Shown here: positions 26,243 through 35,796 of the stretch, piece after piece | Numbering within the stretch: the first letter of the stretch is position 1 | How the letters are laid out: the number at the start of each line of letters is the position of its first letter | Assembly: GCF_025642115.1 (NCBI RefSeq) | Contig: NZ_CP106753.1 | Coordinates: forward strand, 3,845,501 to 3,909,500 | Length of the DNA: 64,000 nt | Source of the DNA: Chitiniphilus purpureus | GTDB taxonomy: Bacteria; Pseudomonadota; Gammaproteobacteria; Burkholderiales; Chitinibacteraceae | Reading direction: 5' to 3' | Notes under the pieces: generated by a model | The model's database searches: none | What the model was told of the DNA's origin: nothing | Seen by the model: only the letters and a program-made list of their open reading frames with translations | Position numbers and translations under genes: made by a program

Positions 26243-28150
26243 ATGAAATCGTTCGCCGCCGTCTCCTTCCTTCTCAGCAGCCTGTGCGCGCAGGCCGCAC
26301 TCGATCTGGACCTGCTGCGCGATGCGGTGCGCAGCCGCGACCTGGCCCGGTTGTCCGCACTGACCGAAGCGGCCAGCGGCGACGTGCTGGAGATGTATCC
26401 ACGCTACCACCTGCTGTCGGCACAGCTGCCCGCGGCGGCCGATGAAAGCGTGCAGGCCTTCCTGCAGCGCTACCCCAACACCCCGCTGGCCGAGCGCCTG
26501 CGTGGCGAGTGGCTGGCGGTGCTGGGCAAGCGCGGCGATTGGGACCGTTTCATCGCGCAGTACGACAAACTGGAGGCACCGACCACCGAGCTGGTCTGCT
26601 ACGCAGCGCAGGCCGGATTGGCGCGCGGCAAACCCGCGGCGGCACAGCCGGTGAAAACCTTGTGGGCTGTGGGCCGTGCCCAATCCGACGCGTGCGGCCC
26701 GGTGTTCGACTGGTTGTTCAACACCGGCCAGCTTGGCTCGGACGATGTGTGGCTGCGCATCCGCGATGCTTTGGCGCGCAACAACGCCGATTTTGCGCGG
26801 CAGGTTGCGGCCCGCGTCGGCAATCCACCCGAGCTGCAGGCGAAATCGCTGACCCTGGCGTCGCGCGACCCGGTCAAGGCACTCACCGGCTACAACGTGG
26901 AGCGCCGTGCCGGACGCGAAGCAGCGCTCTATGCGCTGTCGCGCCTGGCGCGCACCAATCCGGACGCCGCAGCCGCCTGGCTGGAAAACCGCAGCGACGG
27001 CTGGCCCGCCGAAGACCGGCGCTATGGCTGGCAGCAGGTGGCCGAAGCGGCCGCCAAGCAACGCCATCCGCAGGCCAGTCGCTGGTTCAGCCAGGGCGGG
27101 ATGCCCCAGCAACCGCACCAGACCACCGCACGCGCCTGGGCGATCCGCGCCGCGCTGCGTGCATACGACACCGGCGCCCTGCTGGAACGGATCGATGCGC
27201 TGCCGGCCAGCGAAGCGGCCGATCCGGCCTGGCGCTACTGGAAGGCCCAGGCACTCAAGGCCAGGCAACGTGGCGCCGAGGCCGAGGCCCTGCTGGCAGG
27301 CGTTGCCAGCAACGACGACTACTACGGCCTCTTGGCGCACGGGGAGCTGCAGACCCCGCTGGCGGCCGCCAACCAGACGCAGCCCTATCGACCCGGCGAT
27401 GCCGAAATCGCCGCCATGCGTGCCCGTCCAGGCATTGCCAGGGCGCTGGCACTGCTTGACGGCGGCTGGCGTGTCGAAGGCGTGCGGGAGTGGAACTGGG
27501 CCTTGCGCGGCACCAGCCAGCCTGAGCTGGTCGCGGCCGCACATCTGGCGCAACGCGCCGGCCACTACGACCGGGCCATCTACGCGGCCGAACAGGCCAA
27601 GACCTTTGCCGAGCTGGCGTTGCGCTATCCGCAGCCGTTCCGCGGCCAGATCGAGCGGCAGGCACGCCAGAACGGGCTGGACGCGGCGTGGGTCTTCGGA
27701 CTGATCCGCCAGGAAAGCCGCTTTGTCACCAATGCGCGCTCCCACGTCGGCGCGGGGGGCCTGATGCAGCTGATGCCGGCTACCGCCAAGTGGGTATCGG
27801 CCAAGCTGGACAACGGCACCTTCAAGCAGGCCGATGTGCACCAGCCTGAATCGAACCTGGAGATGGGTGCTTTCTATCTGCGCTACATCCTCGATCGGCT
27901 GCAGTCGCATCCGGTGCTTGCCACCGCCGGCTACAATGCCGGGCCGGGCCGGGCACGCGCGTGGCAGGACAGCGCCGCGCTGGACGCCGCCGTCTATATT
28001 GAGACGATTCCGTTCGACGAGACGCGGGACTACGTCAAGAAAGTGCTGGCCAACGCCCACGTCTACCGCTACGCCTACCCCGGCGCGCCGACGCTGCAGG
28101 AGCGGCTCACCCCCATTCCGCCACGCGGTGGGACGGTGGACGCGCCCTGA
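26243..28150 (+). CDS. slt: soluble lytic murein transglycosylase
   Basis: A 635-residue periplasmic enzyme that cleaves peptidoglycan with 1,6-anhydro bond formation. The signal peptide is MKSFAAVSFLLSSLCAQAAL. A long alpha-helical superhelix of repeats spans about residues 20-450. The C-terminal SLT (goose-lysozyme-like) domain spans about 475-620, with LIRQESRF (catalytic Glu491), GAGGLMQLMPATAKWVS and TAGYNAGPGRARAW, then IPFDETRDYVKKVLAN. It starts at ATG 26243 because that gives a clean signal peptide. The architecture is that of E. coli Slt70. Confidence 0.95.
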   Translation: MKSFAAVSFLLSSLCAQAALDLDLLRDAVRSRDLARLSALTEAASGDVLEMYPRYHLLSAQLPAAADESVQAFLQRYPNTPLAERLRGEWLAVLGKRGDWDRFIAQYDKLEAPTTELVCYAAQAGLARGKPAAAQPVKTLWAVGRAQSDACGPVFDWLFNTGQLGSDDVWLRIRDALARNNADFARQVAARVGNPPELQAKSLTLASRDPVKALTGYNVERRAGREAALYALSRLARTNPDAAAAWLENRSDGWPAEDRRYGWQQVAEAAAKQRHPQASRWFSQGGMPQQPHQTTARAWAIRAALRAYDTGALLERIDALPASEAADPAWRYWKAQALKARQRGAEAEALLAGVASNDDYYGLLAHGELQTPLAAANQTQPYRPGDAEIAAMRARPGIARALALLDGGWRVEGVREWNWALRGTSQPELVAAAHLAQRAGHYDRAIYAAEQAKTFAELALRYPQPFRGQIERQARQNGLDAAWVFGLIRQESRFVTNARSHVGAGGLMQLMPATAKWVSAKLDNGTFKQADVHQPESNLEMGAFYLRYILDRLQSHPVLATAGYNAGPGRARAWQDSAALDAAVYIETIPFDETRDYVKKVLANAHVYRYAYPGAPTLQERLTPIPPRGGTVDAP

Positions 28151-28197
28151 TCTGGCGCAAGGCAACCCGGCCGGGCACGGCTATGCTGATCGTCCCC

Positions 28198-28215
28198 AGC
28201 CCGCGCTTGCGGGCT
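28198..28215 (+). terminator. candidate hairpin after slt
   Basis: A 7-bp perfect stem (28198-28204 with 28209-28215) and four-base loop, 48 bases after the slt stop. The following bases are not T-rich, so termination is possible but weakly supported. Confidence 0.3.
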
Positions 28216-28234
28216 TGCACCACCGGAGACCGTC

Positions 28235-29182
28235 ATGCCCACCGTTATCGCGCCTCGCATCTGCAATGTGCTGCTGGTCGGCGGCAGCGGCTTCATCGGC
28301 AGCCGGCTGGCAGCGCGTCTTGCCGGTGCCGGCCACACGGTCACCCTTCCCACCCGCGATCCGGCGCGCGCCCGGGATGCCCTGCTGCTGCCGCAGCTGC
28401 AGATCGTCGGCGCCGATGTGCATGACCCGGCGCAATTGGCGCGGCTGGCCGAAGGCAAGGATGTGGTGATCAACCTGGTGGGCATCCTGCATGGTAGCCC
28501 CGGGGATTTCACCCGTGCGCACGTCACGTTGACCGAACGCATCATCGCTGCCTGCCGGCAGGCCGGCGTGCCGCGCTATCTGCATATGAGCGCGCTGAAT
28601 GCTGCCGTCGACGGCCCCTCCCACTATCTGCGCAGCAAAGGCCAGGCCGAGCAGCATGTGCGTGCAAGCCCGCTGGCGTGGACGCTCTACCGCCCATCCG
28701 TGGTGTTCGGCCCGGGTGATCGCTTTCTCAACCTGTTTGCCCGTCTGCTCGTGCCCAGCCCGTTGATACCGCTGGCCGGCGCGCATGCGCGCTTCCAGCC
28801 CGTCTGGGTGGACGATGTGGTGCGGGCGTTCGAATGCGGTGTGGCGCGGCCGGACCTGGTCGGCAGCTCGCTCAACCTGGTCGGCCCGAAGGTCTATACG
28901 CTGGCCGAGCTGGTACGTTACGTCGGCCGGCTTACCGGGCATCCACGGCCGATCCTGGCGTTGCCCGACGCACTGGCGCGCCTGCAGGCGGCGGTGATGG
29001 GCATGCTGCCCGATCCACTGCTTACCCGCGACAATCTCGATTCGATGCGGATCGACAGCATCGATCCGGCCGGCTTTCCCGCCGTGCTGGGCTGGCAGCC
29101 GGCCGCGCTCGAAGCGGTCGCGCCAGGCTATCTTGCCGCCGAAAGCCGGCCGGTACGGCGGCGGCGCCATCGGCGGCGCTGA
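28235..29182 (+). CDS. NAD(P)-binding epimerase-like protein, complex I NDUFA9-like family
   Basis: A 315-residue atypical short-chain dehydrogenase/reductase. The Rossmann motif is NVLLVGGSGFIGSRLA. VINLVGILHG, TERIIAACRQAGVPRYLHMSALNA, YLRSKGQAEQHVRAS and RPSVVFGPGDRF follow. The active-site Tyr/Lys pair is present in altered form (HYLRSKGQAE). This pattern is that of the 'complex I NDUFA9 subunit family' of bacteria. The exact substrate is unknown. The C-terminus ends in an Arg-rich tail. A small RRM-like gene follows 26 bases later. Confidence 0.85.
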   Translation: MPTVIAPRICNVLLVGGSGFIGSRLAARLAGAGHTVTLPTRDPARARDALLLPQLQIVGADVHDPAQLARLAEGKDVVINLVGILHGSPGDFTRAHVTLTERIIAACRQAGVPRYLHMSALNAAVDGPSHYLRSKGQAEQHVRASPLAWTLYRPSVVFGPGDRFLNLFARLLVPSPLIPLAGAHARFQPVWVDDVVRAFECGVARPDLVGSSLNLVGPKVYTLAELVRYVGRLTGHPRPILALPDALARLQAAVMGMLPDPLLTRDNLDSMRIDSIDPAGFPAVLGWQPAALEAVAPGYLAAESRPVRRRRHRRR

Positions 29183-29208
29183 TTCCCGTCTTACCAGGAA
29201 CCGACCGC

Positions 29209-29457
29209 ATGCAGCTCCTGCTGGGCAACCTGCCCCCCACCACCGAGGCCGACGATGTTCGCAGCCTGCTGGAAGGCCTGGGTGTACCCGGCGTCGGCGA
29301 CATCGTCGTTTCGACCGGGGAAGAACGCAGCGACGCGCTGATCCGGCTGGAAGAGGTCAGTGCCATCGCCATCAGCGCCTGTGCCCAACAGCTGGACGGA
29401 TACCATTGGCGCGGTCATGATCTGACCGCCACCCATACCCATCTTTCCTGGGATTGA
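29209..29457 (+). CDS. small RRM-like RNA-binding protein
   Basis: An 82-residue protein whose secondary structure fits an RNA-recognition motif (beta-alpha-beta-beta-alpha-beta). An RNP2-like strand LLLGNLPP is followed by helix EADDVRSLLEGLG, then strands DIVVST and RSDALIRLEE. A helix AIAISACAQQLDG and a final strand come last. The RNP1 aromatic positions are degenerate, so RNA binding is inferred from the fold only. The ATG at 29209 is preceded by AGGAA about ten bases upstream. It lies between the NDUFA9-like gene and ldhA. Confidence 0.78.
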   Translation: MQLLLGNLPPTTEADDVRSLLEGLGVPGVGDIVVSTGEERSDALIRLEEVSAIAISACAQQLDGYHWRGHDLTATHTHLSWD

Positions 29458-29479
29458 GGTCTGCCCCGGAGCCCGCCCC

Positions 29480-30472
29480 ATGCGCATCGCCGTTTTCGAC
29501 AGCAAACGCTATGACCGGAACGCATTGAACGCCGCGAACCATGCCGGTTATACCTTCGAGTTCTTCGACGACAGGCTCAACCGCAGCACCGTGCCGCTGG
29601 CGGCCGGCTTCGACGCCGTATGCCCCTTCGTCAACGACCGGGTCGACGCCGCCACGCTGGGCGAATTGCATCGGCTGGGCGTGCGCCATGTCGCCCTGCG
29701 CTGCGCCGGGTTCAACGGCGTGGACATCACCGCTGCCGCCCAGCTCGGCATCGCGGTCACCCGGGTGCCGGCCTACTCACCCGAAGCGGTGGCCGAGCAT
29801 GTGTTCGCACTGCTGCTGACACTCTCGCGCAAGACCCACCGCGCCTACAACCGGGTGCGCGAAGCCAATTTCTCGCTCGACGGTCTTGTTGGCTTCAACC
29901 TGAATGGCCGGACCTTCGGCGTGGTCGGCGCCGGCAAGATCGGCCGCGCCGCGATCAAGATCGCCAATGGGTTCGGCATGCGCGTATTGGCCTATGACCG
30001 CGCCCCCGATCCGCAGGAGGAGGCCTTGCTAGGCTGCCGGTTCGTGCCGCTGCCCGAACTCCTGGCCAGCGCCGATATCGTCAGCCTGCATGCACCGTTG
30101 TTTCCCGAGACACGGCATATGATCAATGCCGCATCGCTCGCCACCATGAAACCGGGCGCGGTCATCATCAATACCAGCCGTGGTGGCCTGATCGACTCCA
30201 GCGCGTTGCTGGACGCGCTCAAGAACGGCCGTCTGGGTGGCGTGGGGCTGGATGTATACGAGTACGAGGAAGGCGTCTTCTTCGAGGACCTGTCCGGCTC
30301 GGCGGTCCAGGACGATGTACTGGCCCGGCTCACGACCTTTCCCAACGTGGTCATCACCTCGCACCAGGGCTTTCTCACCGACGAGGCGCTTGCCAACATC
30401 GCCCAGACGGTGATGCGCAACCTTGCCGATTTCGCGGCCGGCAGGCCGCTTTTGAATGCAGTCACCCCATAG
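29480..30472 (+). CDS. ldhA: D-lactate dehydrogenase (2-hydroxyacid dehydrogenase family)
   Basis: A 330-residue NAD-dependent enzyme interconverting pyruvate and D-lactate. The Rossmann motif is FGVVGAGKIGRAA. The catalytic residues are visible as INTSRGGLID (Arg), the conserved Glu in GLDVYEYEEG, and the His in ITSHQGFLTDEA. The DVYEYEEGVFFED segment and C-terminal helix are typical of fermentative LdhA rather than of phosphoglycerate dehydrogenase. It ends in a bidirectional terminator. Start at ATG 29480. Confidence 0.95.
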   Translation: MRIAVFDSKRYDRNALNAANHAGYTFEFFDDRLNRSTVPLAAGFDAVCPFVNDRVDAATLGELHRLGVRHVALRCAGFNGVDITAAAQLGIAVTRVPAYSPEAVAEHVFALLLTLSRKTHRAYNRVREANFSLDGLVGFNLNGRTFGVVGAGKIGRAAIKIANGFGMRVLAYDRAPDPQEEALLGCRFVPLPELLASADIVSLHAPLFPETRHMINAASLATMKPGAVIINTSRGGLIDSSALLDALKNGRLGGVGLDVYEYEEGVFFEDLSGSAVQDDVLARLTTFPNVVITSHQGFLTDEALANIAQTVMRNLADFAAGRPLLNAVTP

Positions 30473-30473
30473 C

Positions 30474-30501
30474 AAAACCGGCGGGTCACCCCGCCGGCTT
30501 C
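30474..30501. terminator. bidirectional Rho-independent terminator
   Basis: An 8-bp perfect stem (30478-30485 with 30490-30497) with a four-base loop, flanked by CTTCTGT on the plus side and a TTTTGC run on the minus side (aaaa at 30474-30477). It lies exactly between the convergent ldhA and lipoprotein genes and can serve both. Confidence 0.8.
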
Positions 30502-30525
30502 TGTCACTGATACCACCACCCCGTA

Positions 30526-31440
30526 TCAAGGTGCGGGGTTGGTGTTGCCGTAGCTCACGCCATTCTTGACATGGCCGACCACCGTCTGCACTTCGTCACG
30601 TTGGTAGGTGATGGCATTGGCGCCGTCGCGCTGGGTTTCGGACATCAGCTTCCTGATCTTGACATCCTTGGTCATCCAGAACTCCTCGACCAGATTCAGC
30701 TTGAAGCCCGGATCGCTGCTGTCGACAGTCGTGGTGGCCTTGTAATGGCAGGTCTGGAAGGTGCCGGCGGTCGTGGTCACCGATTTGGCGCCGTAGTACT
30801 CCATCGTCACGTTCTCTGTAACCGACTTGCCTGCAGCCCACCCGTTGTTGACGCGGGTATTGGTATAGCTGTAGCTGCCGCCCTTCGGTATCGCCATTGC
30901 GGTATTGCGATTGAAGGTGGAGCTGACTTTGAAAGCCGAGTAGGCAGGAGGTGTGTTCATTCCATCCTCGTACCCATAGAAGCGCAGCACGGTGCCGGTG
31001 GTATCAACTAAGTCGTAGTTGTACTCGATCCCGGGCATCACAGCGCCATTGTCCCAATACTTGACCACATAACGGCGTACGGTCTCGCCATTGAGGGTCA
31101 TGTTTGCAGCATCGCGCTCCACAGTCATCACACGGTTGATTGCATTGTTCAAGACCCGGTTTTCGCGCCAGAAGTCAAGACGACCGGGCGCTGCGGTGCC
31201 AGTGCCCCATTGGTTTGCCGGCAGGCTGTCCAGGCACGATGCATAGGTTGCATCAGGCGCCGGGGTCGGTGTGGGAACCGGCGCTGGCGTGGGAGTAGGT
31301 GTAGGGTTAGGCGTGGGCGTGGGGGCCGGAGTCGGGGTCGGCGTGGGGCTGCTGCCACCGTCGCCACCACCACCGCCACAAGCAGCCAGGGCAGCAGCCA
31401 GCATCAATACGCTTGCTGCCTTGATCGATACGAAGGACAT
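30526..31440 (-). CDS. hypothetical lipoprotein with Pro/Thr linker
   Basis: A 304-residue predicted lipoprotein. The signal [22 protein letters not shown] ends in the lipobox cysteine (position 21), followed by GGGGGDGG and a Pro/Thr-rich linker (about 30-63). The folded part (about 65-304) is beta-rich with two cysteines (YASCLDSL and [10 protein letters not shown]). The linker resembles those of the chitinase and CBM proteins, so a surface or cell-wall role is possible, but the domain is unrecognised. It ends at the bidirectional terminator. Confidence 0.85.
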   Translation of the reverse strand: MSFVSIKAASVLMLAAALAACGGGGGDGGSSPTPTPTPAPTPTPNPTPTPTPAPVPTPTPAPDATYASCLDSLPANQWGTGTAAPGRLDFWRENRVLNNAINRVMTVERDAANMTLNGETVRRYVVKYWDNGAVMPGIEYNYDLVDTTGTVLRFYGYEDGMNTPPAYSAFKVSSTFNRNTAMAIPKGGSYSYTNTRVNNGWAAGKSVTENVTMEYYGAKSVTTTAGTFQTCHYKATTTVDSSDPGFKLNLVEEFWMTKDVKIRKLMSETQRDGANAITYQRDEVQTVVGHVKNGVSYGNTNPAP

Positions 31441-31815
31441 CTGGGTTTGCTCCCGGGTTTGGATTGTCGTGCTCTGTCATGCACCGGAGCTTTCAGGGTT
31501 GCATCGTGGAAAGCGCCGGGTGGGTCATGCAACGTAAGAATCGAGTGCTTATCTATTCAATCGGTCTGGCACACAAGTGCCAGCCTATAACAATCCCTCT
31601 ACGCCACATTGATCCCGGACAAATCGGATTCATAGCATTACCGCCAAAAAGGCCTGCGGATTCTAATACAGGTTTGATCCCACACACTTTCCAATCCGGC
31701 AAGAAAATGCACCAGCCGACAGTTGGTCACCCGTGAGCACACAGCCCCGGATTACCGATATCGCCACCATCCTGAACCAAGTGATCTGGAGTAAGCTCGG
31801 CACCGTCTCCTGCTT
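31441..31815. other. divergent region between lipoprotein gene and histidine kinase gene
   Basis: About 375 bases separate these divergent genes. I see no repeat, hairpin with T-run or RNA gene. Promoters for both directions are expected here but no hexamer pair stands out. Confidence 0.4.
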
Positions 31816-34059
31816 GTGTTCGACCGAGTGACACCTACACGTGCCCACCGCTGGCTTGCCCTCGTCCCCGGCCTCCTGGCCGCGCTGGTGACGCTGGCCC
31901 TTGCCGGATACCTGCTGCTCAGCCATGGCGAGGCCGCAGAGCAGCGCGCCGCTCTGCTGGAGCAGGATCTGCTGTGGCAGAAACAGGCGATTGAACAGCA
32001 AGTGGCGATCGACCGCGACGCGGTGCACGGCCTGGCGGCGACGTTGTCTGGCGCGGATTACAACTCGCCGATCTTCCAGGCCCGGGTGCTGTCGCTGCTG
32101 CAGACCAGCCCCGAAGTGGTCGGGCTGTCGGTACAGGACCGCTTCGGCCATGTCGAGTGGCATGCCACGCAGGCCGCCTGGGCGCTGCCCTATCGGGGCG
32201 AGCCGGGCTGGGGCGATGTCTGGGTGTCGCACGGGCAGCCCCGGCTGCGCTACGCCGTGCTTACCCCCGATCGCAGGCGCATGCTGGTCATGGTGCTGGC
32301 GCTCGACCGCCTGTTGCAGCAGCAGGTGCCCTGGTGGATCGCGCAGCGCTACCAGATCACACTGTATGGCAACGAGGGCCGGCCGCTGGCTTCCAAGTTC
32401 CAGCGCCAGCTCGATCCGGCCGGTGTGATCGGCAACATCGATCTGGGCAACCCACCGGTCGGGCTCTCGCTCAAGGCCGAGGTCTACCAGACGCCGGCCA
32501 ACCCCGTCACCGGGGCGTTGCCCTGGATCGTGTTCGGGCTGGCGCTGGCGATGCTGGCCTCCACCTGGGCGCTGGGCCGGGTGATGCGCGTGCGCGAGGA
32601 AGCCGAATCGCGGCTGCGTGCCGAGACGGCGCTGCGCAAGGCGATGGAGGATTCGCTCGTCACTGGGCTCAGGGCCATGGACCATCATGGCCGCGTGCTG
32701 TACGTCAACCGGGCGTTCTGCGAAATGGTGGGCTACCGCAGCGAGGAGCTGATCGGCCACAGTCCCCCGATGCCGTACTGGCCCCCCGAAGAGATGGCGC
32801 GCTGCGAGGCGGTGTTCGATGCCATCCTCGCCGGCCGGCTCGACCCGAACGGATTCACGGTACGCTTCATGCGGCGCAACGGCGAGCGCTTTGACGTGCG
32901 GGTCTACGCCTCGCGCCTGATCGATGGCGAAGGCGAGCATATCGGCTGGATGGGCTCGATGTATGACATCACCGAGATCCGGCGTGAGCGCGAAGCGTTG
33001 CAGGCTTCGCACGAGCGCTTCGTCACCGTGATGAACGGACTCGATGCGGCGGTGGCGGTGACCGATGCACAGACCGGCGAGCTGCTGATGAGCAACCAGC
33101 AGTTCGACCGTGCGTTCGGGCTGCCCGATTGGCGCGGCCGCTGCTGCGTCCTGCCGTTCGTGCTGCGCCGGGTGGACCCGCCGGTCGACGCGGAGTGGTA
33201 CGACAGCTACCGCCGGCACTGGTACCAGGTGAAAAGCCGGCAGAGCGTATGGGTGGATGGCAGCGCGGTCTGGCTGGAGATCGCCACCGACATCACCGCG
33301 CTCAAGACCGCCACCGAGCGCGAACGCCAGCAGAACGAGACGCTGCAGCAGACCGCGCGCCTGATCAGCATGGGCGAGATGGCCTCCAGCCTGGCACACG
33401 AACTCAACCAGCCGCTCGGCGCAATTGCGAGCTACGCCAGCGGCTGCCGCAACATCCTCGCGGCCAATTCCCCGAATCTGGCGCAACTGGACCAGGCCAT
33501 CGACAAGATGGCCGAACAGGCCAAGCGCGCCGGTCACATCATCCGTGGCATCCGCGAGTTCGTGCAGCGGCGCGCGCCGCACCGCAAGCGATGTGACATC
33601 GGCACCTTGCTCGACACCGTGCTGGGCCTGCTGGGGCACGAAGTGGCCAGGCGTGGCGTGGCGGTCTCGATAGCGCAGGCCGAGGGGCTGCCGCCGCTGT
33701 ATGCCGATGCGGTGATGCTGGAGCAGGTGCTGTTCAACCTGATCAAGAACGCGCTGGAGGCGATGGACAACACATCCGCCGAGCAACGCCGGCTTGCCAT
33801 CTCGCTGGCGCGGCAGGAAGGCAGTCTCAAGGTGACGATTGCCGATCGCGGCGCTGGTATCACGCCCGAACAGCTGGAACAATTGTTCAAGCCCTTCTTC
33901 ACCACCAAGGATACGGGTATGGGCATGGGCCTCAACATCTGCCGCTCGATCATCGAACACCATCATGGCCGGCTCTGGGCCGAGGCCAATCCCGGCGGCG
34001 GCTGCCGCTTCATCTTCACCGTACCGTTCAGCGAGGAGACCGATGCCCATGAACCCTAA
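31816..34059 (+). CDS. membrane PAS-domain sensor histidine kinase
   Basis: A 747-residue hybrid-free sensor kinase. Membrane segments at about 14-36 and 235-255 bracket a periplasmic sensor domain of about 200 residues. Two PAS domains follow (about 273-395 and 397-490). The HisKA domain has LAHELNQPLGAIASYASG (phosphoacceptor His528), and the ATPase domain has N-box LIKNALEAMDN, DRGAGI and GMGMGLNICRSIIEHHHG. The H-box HELNQPL is that of the FixL/TodS/DctB group. The start is a GTG at 31816; another GTG at 31828 is possible, as no clear ribosome site decides. It overlaps the response regulator gene by 17 bases, so they form one pair. Confidence 0.92.
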   Translation: MFDRVTPTRAHRWLALVPGLLAALVTLALAGYLLLSHGEAAEQRAALLEQDLLWQKQAIEQQVAIDRDAVHGLAATLSGADYNSPIFQARVLSLLQTSPEVVGLSVQDRFGHVEWHATQAAWALPYRGEPGWGDVWVSHGQPRLRYAVLTPDRRRMLVMVLALDRLLQQQVPWWIAQRYQITLYGNEGRPLASKFQRQLDPAGVIGNIDLGNPPVGLSLKAEVYQTPANPVTGALPWIVFGLALAMLASTWALGRVMRVREEAESRLRAETALRKAMEDSLVTGLRAMDHHGRVLYVNRAFCEMVGYRSEELIGHSPPMPYWPPEEMARCEAVFDAILAGRLDPNGFTVRFMRRNGERFDVRVYASRLIDGEGEHIGWMGSMYDITEIRREREALQASHERFVTVMNGLDAAVAVTDAQTGELLMSNQQFDRAFGLPDWRGRCCVLPFVLRRVDPPVDAEWYDSYRRHWYQVKSRQSVWVDGSAVWLEIATDITALKTATERERQQNETLQQTARLISMGEMASSLAHELNQPLGAIASYASGCRNILAANSPNLAQLDQAIDKMAEQAKRAGHIIRGIREFVQRRAPHRKRCDIGTLLDTVLGLLGHEVARRGVAVSIAQAEGLPPLYADAVMLEQVLFNLIKNALEAMDNTSAEQRRLAISLARQEGSLKVTIADRGAGITPEQLEQLFKPFFTTKDTGMGMGLNICRSIIEHHHGRLWAEANPGGGCRFIFTVPFSEETDAHEP

Positions 34060-34663
34060 CCGACGGATCGCCGTGGTCGATGATGACGATGCGTTGCGCG
34101 ACGCGCTGGTCTGGCTGTTCTCCACCCGCAATCACGAAGCACAGGCCTTCGCCAGCGCCGAAGCGCTGCTGGCCGACTACAGCCCGGACCGCTTCGGCTG
34201 CTTGCTGCTGGATGTGCGCATGCCCGGCATGGGCGGCATCGAGCTGTTCGCCAAGCTCCGGGAATACGCCTACATGCCGCCGGTGATCTTCCTGACCGGC
34301 CATGGCGACGTACCGATGGCGGTCGCGGCACTGAAGAACGGCGCGGCCGACTTCGTCGAAAAGCCCTTCAACGACAACGACATCGTCGATCTGGTCGAAA
34401 AGGCGCTGTCCGACGACGCCACGCACCGCGACGCCTGGCATGCCAGGAGCCAGGCGGAAAGCCTGCTTGCCGGGCTGACCCCACGCGAGCGCGAGGTGAT
34501 GAAGCTCATCCTCACCGGCCGGCTCAACAAGCAGATCGCCGATGACCTGTCGATCTCGATGAAGACCGTCGAAGTGCACCGGGCGCGCATCCTGGAAAAA
34601 ATGCGGGTGAAGACCGCGATGGAGCTGGCGGCGCTGCTGCGCGACGCCGGCGTGGAGACCTGA
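34043..34663 (+). CDS. FixJ-type response regulator
   Basis: A 206-residue two-domain regulator. The receiver (1-120) has acidic pocket VVDDDDA, phosphoacceptor Asp57 in LLDVRMPGM, conserved Thr85 and Lys107 (VEKPF). The LuxR/FixJ-type helix-turn-helix (about 140-200) reads LTPREREVMKLILTGRLNKQ, then DLSISMKTVEVHRARILEKM. It starts at ATG 34043, inside the kinase gene, with AGGAG just upstream. Presumed partner of the kinase at 31816. Target genes are unknown. Similarity is to FixJ/TodT; no fix or tod genes are nearby. Confidence 0.92.
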   Translation: MPMNPNRRIAVVDDDDALRDALVWLFSTRNHEAQAFASAEALLADYSPDRFGCLLLDVRMPGMGGIELFAKLREYAYMPPVIFLTGHGDVPMAVAALKNGAADFVEKPFNDNDIVDLVEKALSDDATHRDAWHARSQAESLLAGLTPREREVMKLILTGRLNKQIADDLSISMKTVEVHRARILEKMRVKTAMELAALLRDAGVET

Positions 34664-34667
34664 GCGC

Positions 34668-35030
34668 ATGGCACTGAACTGGCTGGCACTCATTCCATGG
34701 GGCACGCTGATCGAGAACGCCCCCCGGATCCTCGACGCAAGCAAGAAACTGTTCCGCGGCACCCAGACCCCACCGCCGCGCCCGATCGAGATCGCCATCG
34801 ACGCGCAGGCGGGCCCGCAGGAGAGGCTGGCCAACCTGGAAGCCGCTGTGGCCGCTCAGCAGCAGGACCTGGCCGCGCTGCACCAGCGCCAGCAGGAAAG
34901 CGCGCGGCTGATCGAAGAATTGGCCGCGCAGAATGCCCAGCTCACGGTACGGCTGCGCCGCCAGTACCGGCTCACATTGGTGCTGGGACCCGTGCTGCTG
35001 GCGGTGATCCTCTACCTCGCCCTGCGCTGA
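34668..35030 (+). CDS. small coiled-coil membrane protein
   Basis: A 120-residue protein with a coiled coil (about 50-95: [20 protein letters not shown], heptad-rich in Leu/Ala/Gln) and a single C-terminal membrane helix ([20 protein letters not shown]). The N-terminus contains [20 protein letters not shown]. Start at ATG 34668, four bases after the response regulator stop, so it is probably co-transcribed with the two-component pair. No family was recognised. Confidence 0.75.
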   Translation: MALNWLALIPWGTLIENAPRILDASKKLFRGTQTPPPRPIEIAIDAQAGPQERLANLEAAVAAQQQDLAALHQRQQESARLIEELAAQNAQLTVRLRRQYRLTLVLGPVLLAVILYLALR

Positions 35031-35181
35031 GCGTGCCAGCAACGGTCCTTGCGCCGCCCGCCCCTGCCAGCTGCAGCCGGGCCGGCTGCCTGCCGGTCCC
35101 GGCGCCCTCATGGGCTATAACCCAAGTTCCCCGGCGCGCGCGCCGCCGCCTGCCCATGCCAACCCGTTGGAGGAATCCGCT

Positions 35182-35796
35182 ATGACGACCAAGGTCCAGA
35201 TCGTGTTCTACAGCATGTACGGCCATGTCTATCGCCTGGCCGAAGCGGTGGCGGAAGGCGTGCGCGAAGCAGGCGCCGAGGCAACGCTGCTGCAAGTGTC
35301 CGAACTCGTGCCGGAGGAGATCCTGGCCAAGAGTGGTGCCGACAAGGCAAGGGCCGTGTTCTCACATGTGCCACTTGCACAGGTCGGGCAATTGGCCGAA
35401 GCCGACGCCATCGTATTCGGCACGCCGACCCGCTTTGGCAACATGTGCGCCCAGATGCGCAATTTCCTCGATCAGACCGGCGGCCTGTGGGCCAAGGGCG
35501 CATTGATCGGCAAGGTGGGCAGCGTGTTCACCAGCTCAGCGACCCAGCATGGCGGCCAGGAGACCACGCTGACCAGCTTTCACACTACGCTGCTGCACCA
35601 TGGCATGGTGATCGTCGGGGTGCCGTATTCCGAGGCGCGCCAGACCACCCTGGCCGAGATCAGCGGCGGCAGCCCCTACGGCGCCTCGACCATCACCGAC
35701 GGCAACGGCAGCCGCCAGCCCTCGGACAATGAACTGGCCATCGCACGCTTCCAGGGCCGGCATGTCGTCAGCATCGCCGCCAAGCTGCGCGCCTGA
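35182..35796 (+). CDS. wrbA: NAD(P)H:quinone oxidoreductase, WrbA type
   Basis: A 204-residue flavodoxin-like FMN enzyme that reduces quinones by two electrons. The flavodoxin phosphate loop is [33 protein letters not shown] and [12 protein letters not shown] are the WrbA signatures, and the C-terminal [18 protein letters not shown] completes it. It starts at ATG 35182 with a GGAGG site. Gap to the previous gene is about 150 bases. The last ordinary high-GC gene before the AT-rich region. Confidence 0.95.
   Translation: MTTKVQIVFYSMYGHVYRLAEAVAEGVREAGAEATLLQVSELVPEEILAKSGADKARAVFSHVPLAQVGQLAEADAIVFGTPTRFGNMCAQMRNFLDQTGGLWAKGALIGKVGSVFTSSATQHGGQETTLTSFHTTLLHHGMVIVGVPYSEARQTTLAEISGGSPYGASTITDGNGSRQPSDNELAIARFQGRHVVSIAAKLRA

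Noticed and set aside
31663..34131. 822-codon minus-strand frame opposite the histidine kinase
   Set aside because: Its residues are biased by high-GC antisense of a real gene, and the plus strand has the full PAS-HisKA-ATPase motif set.
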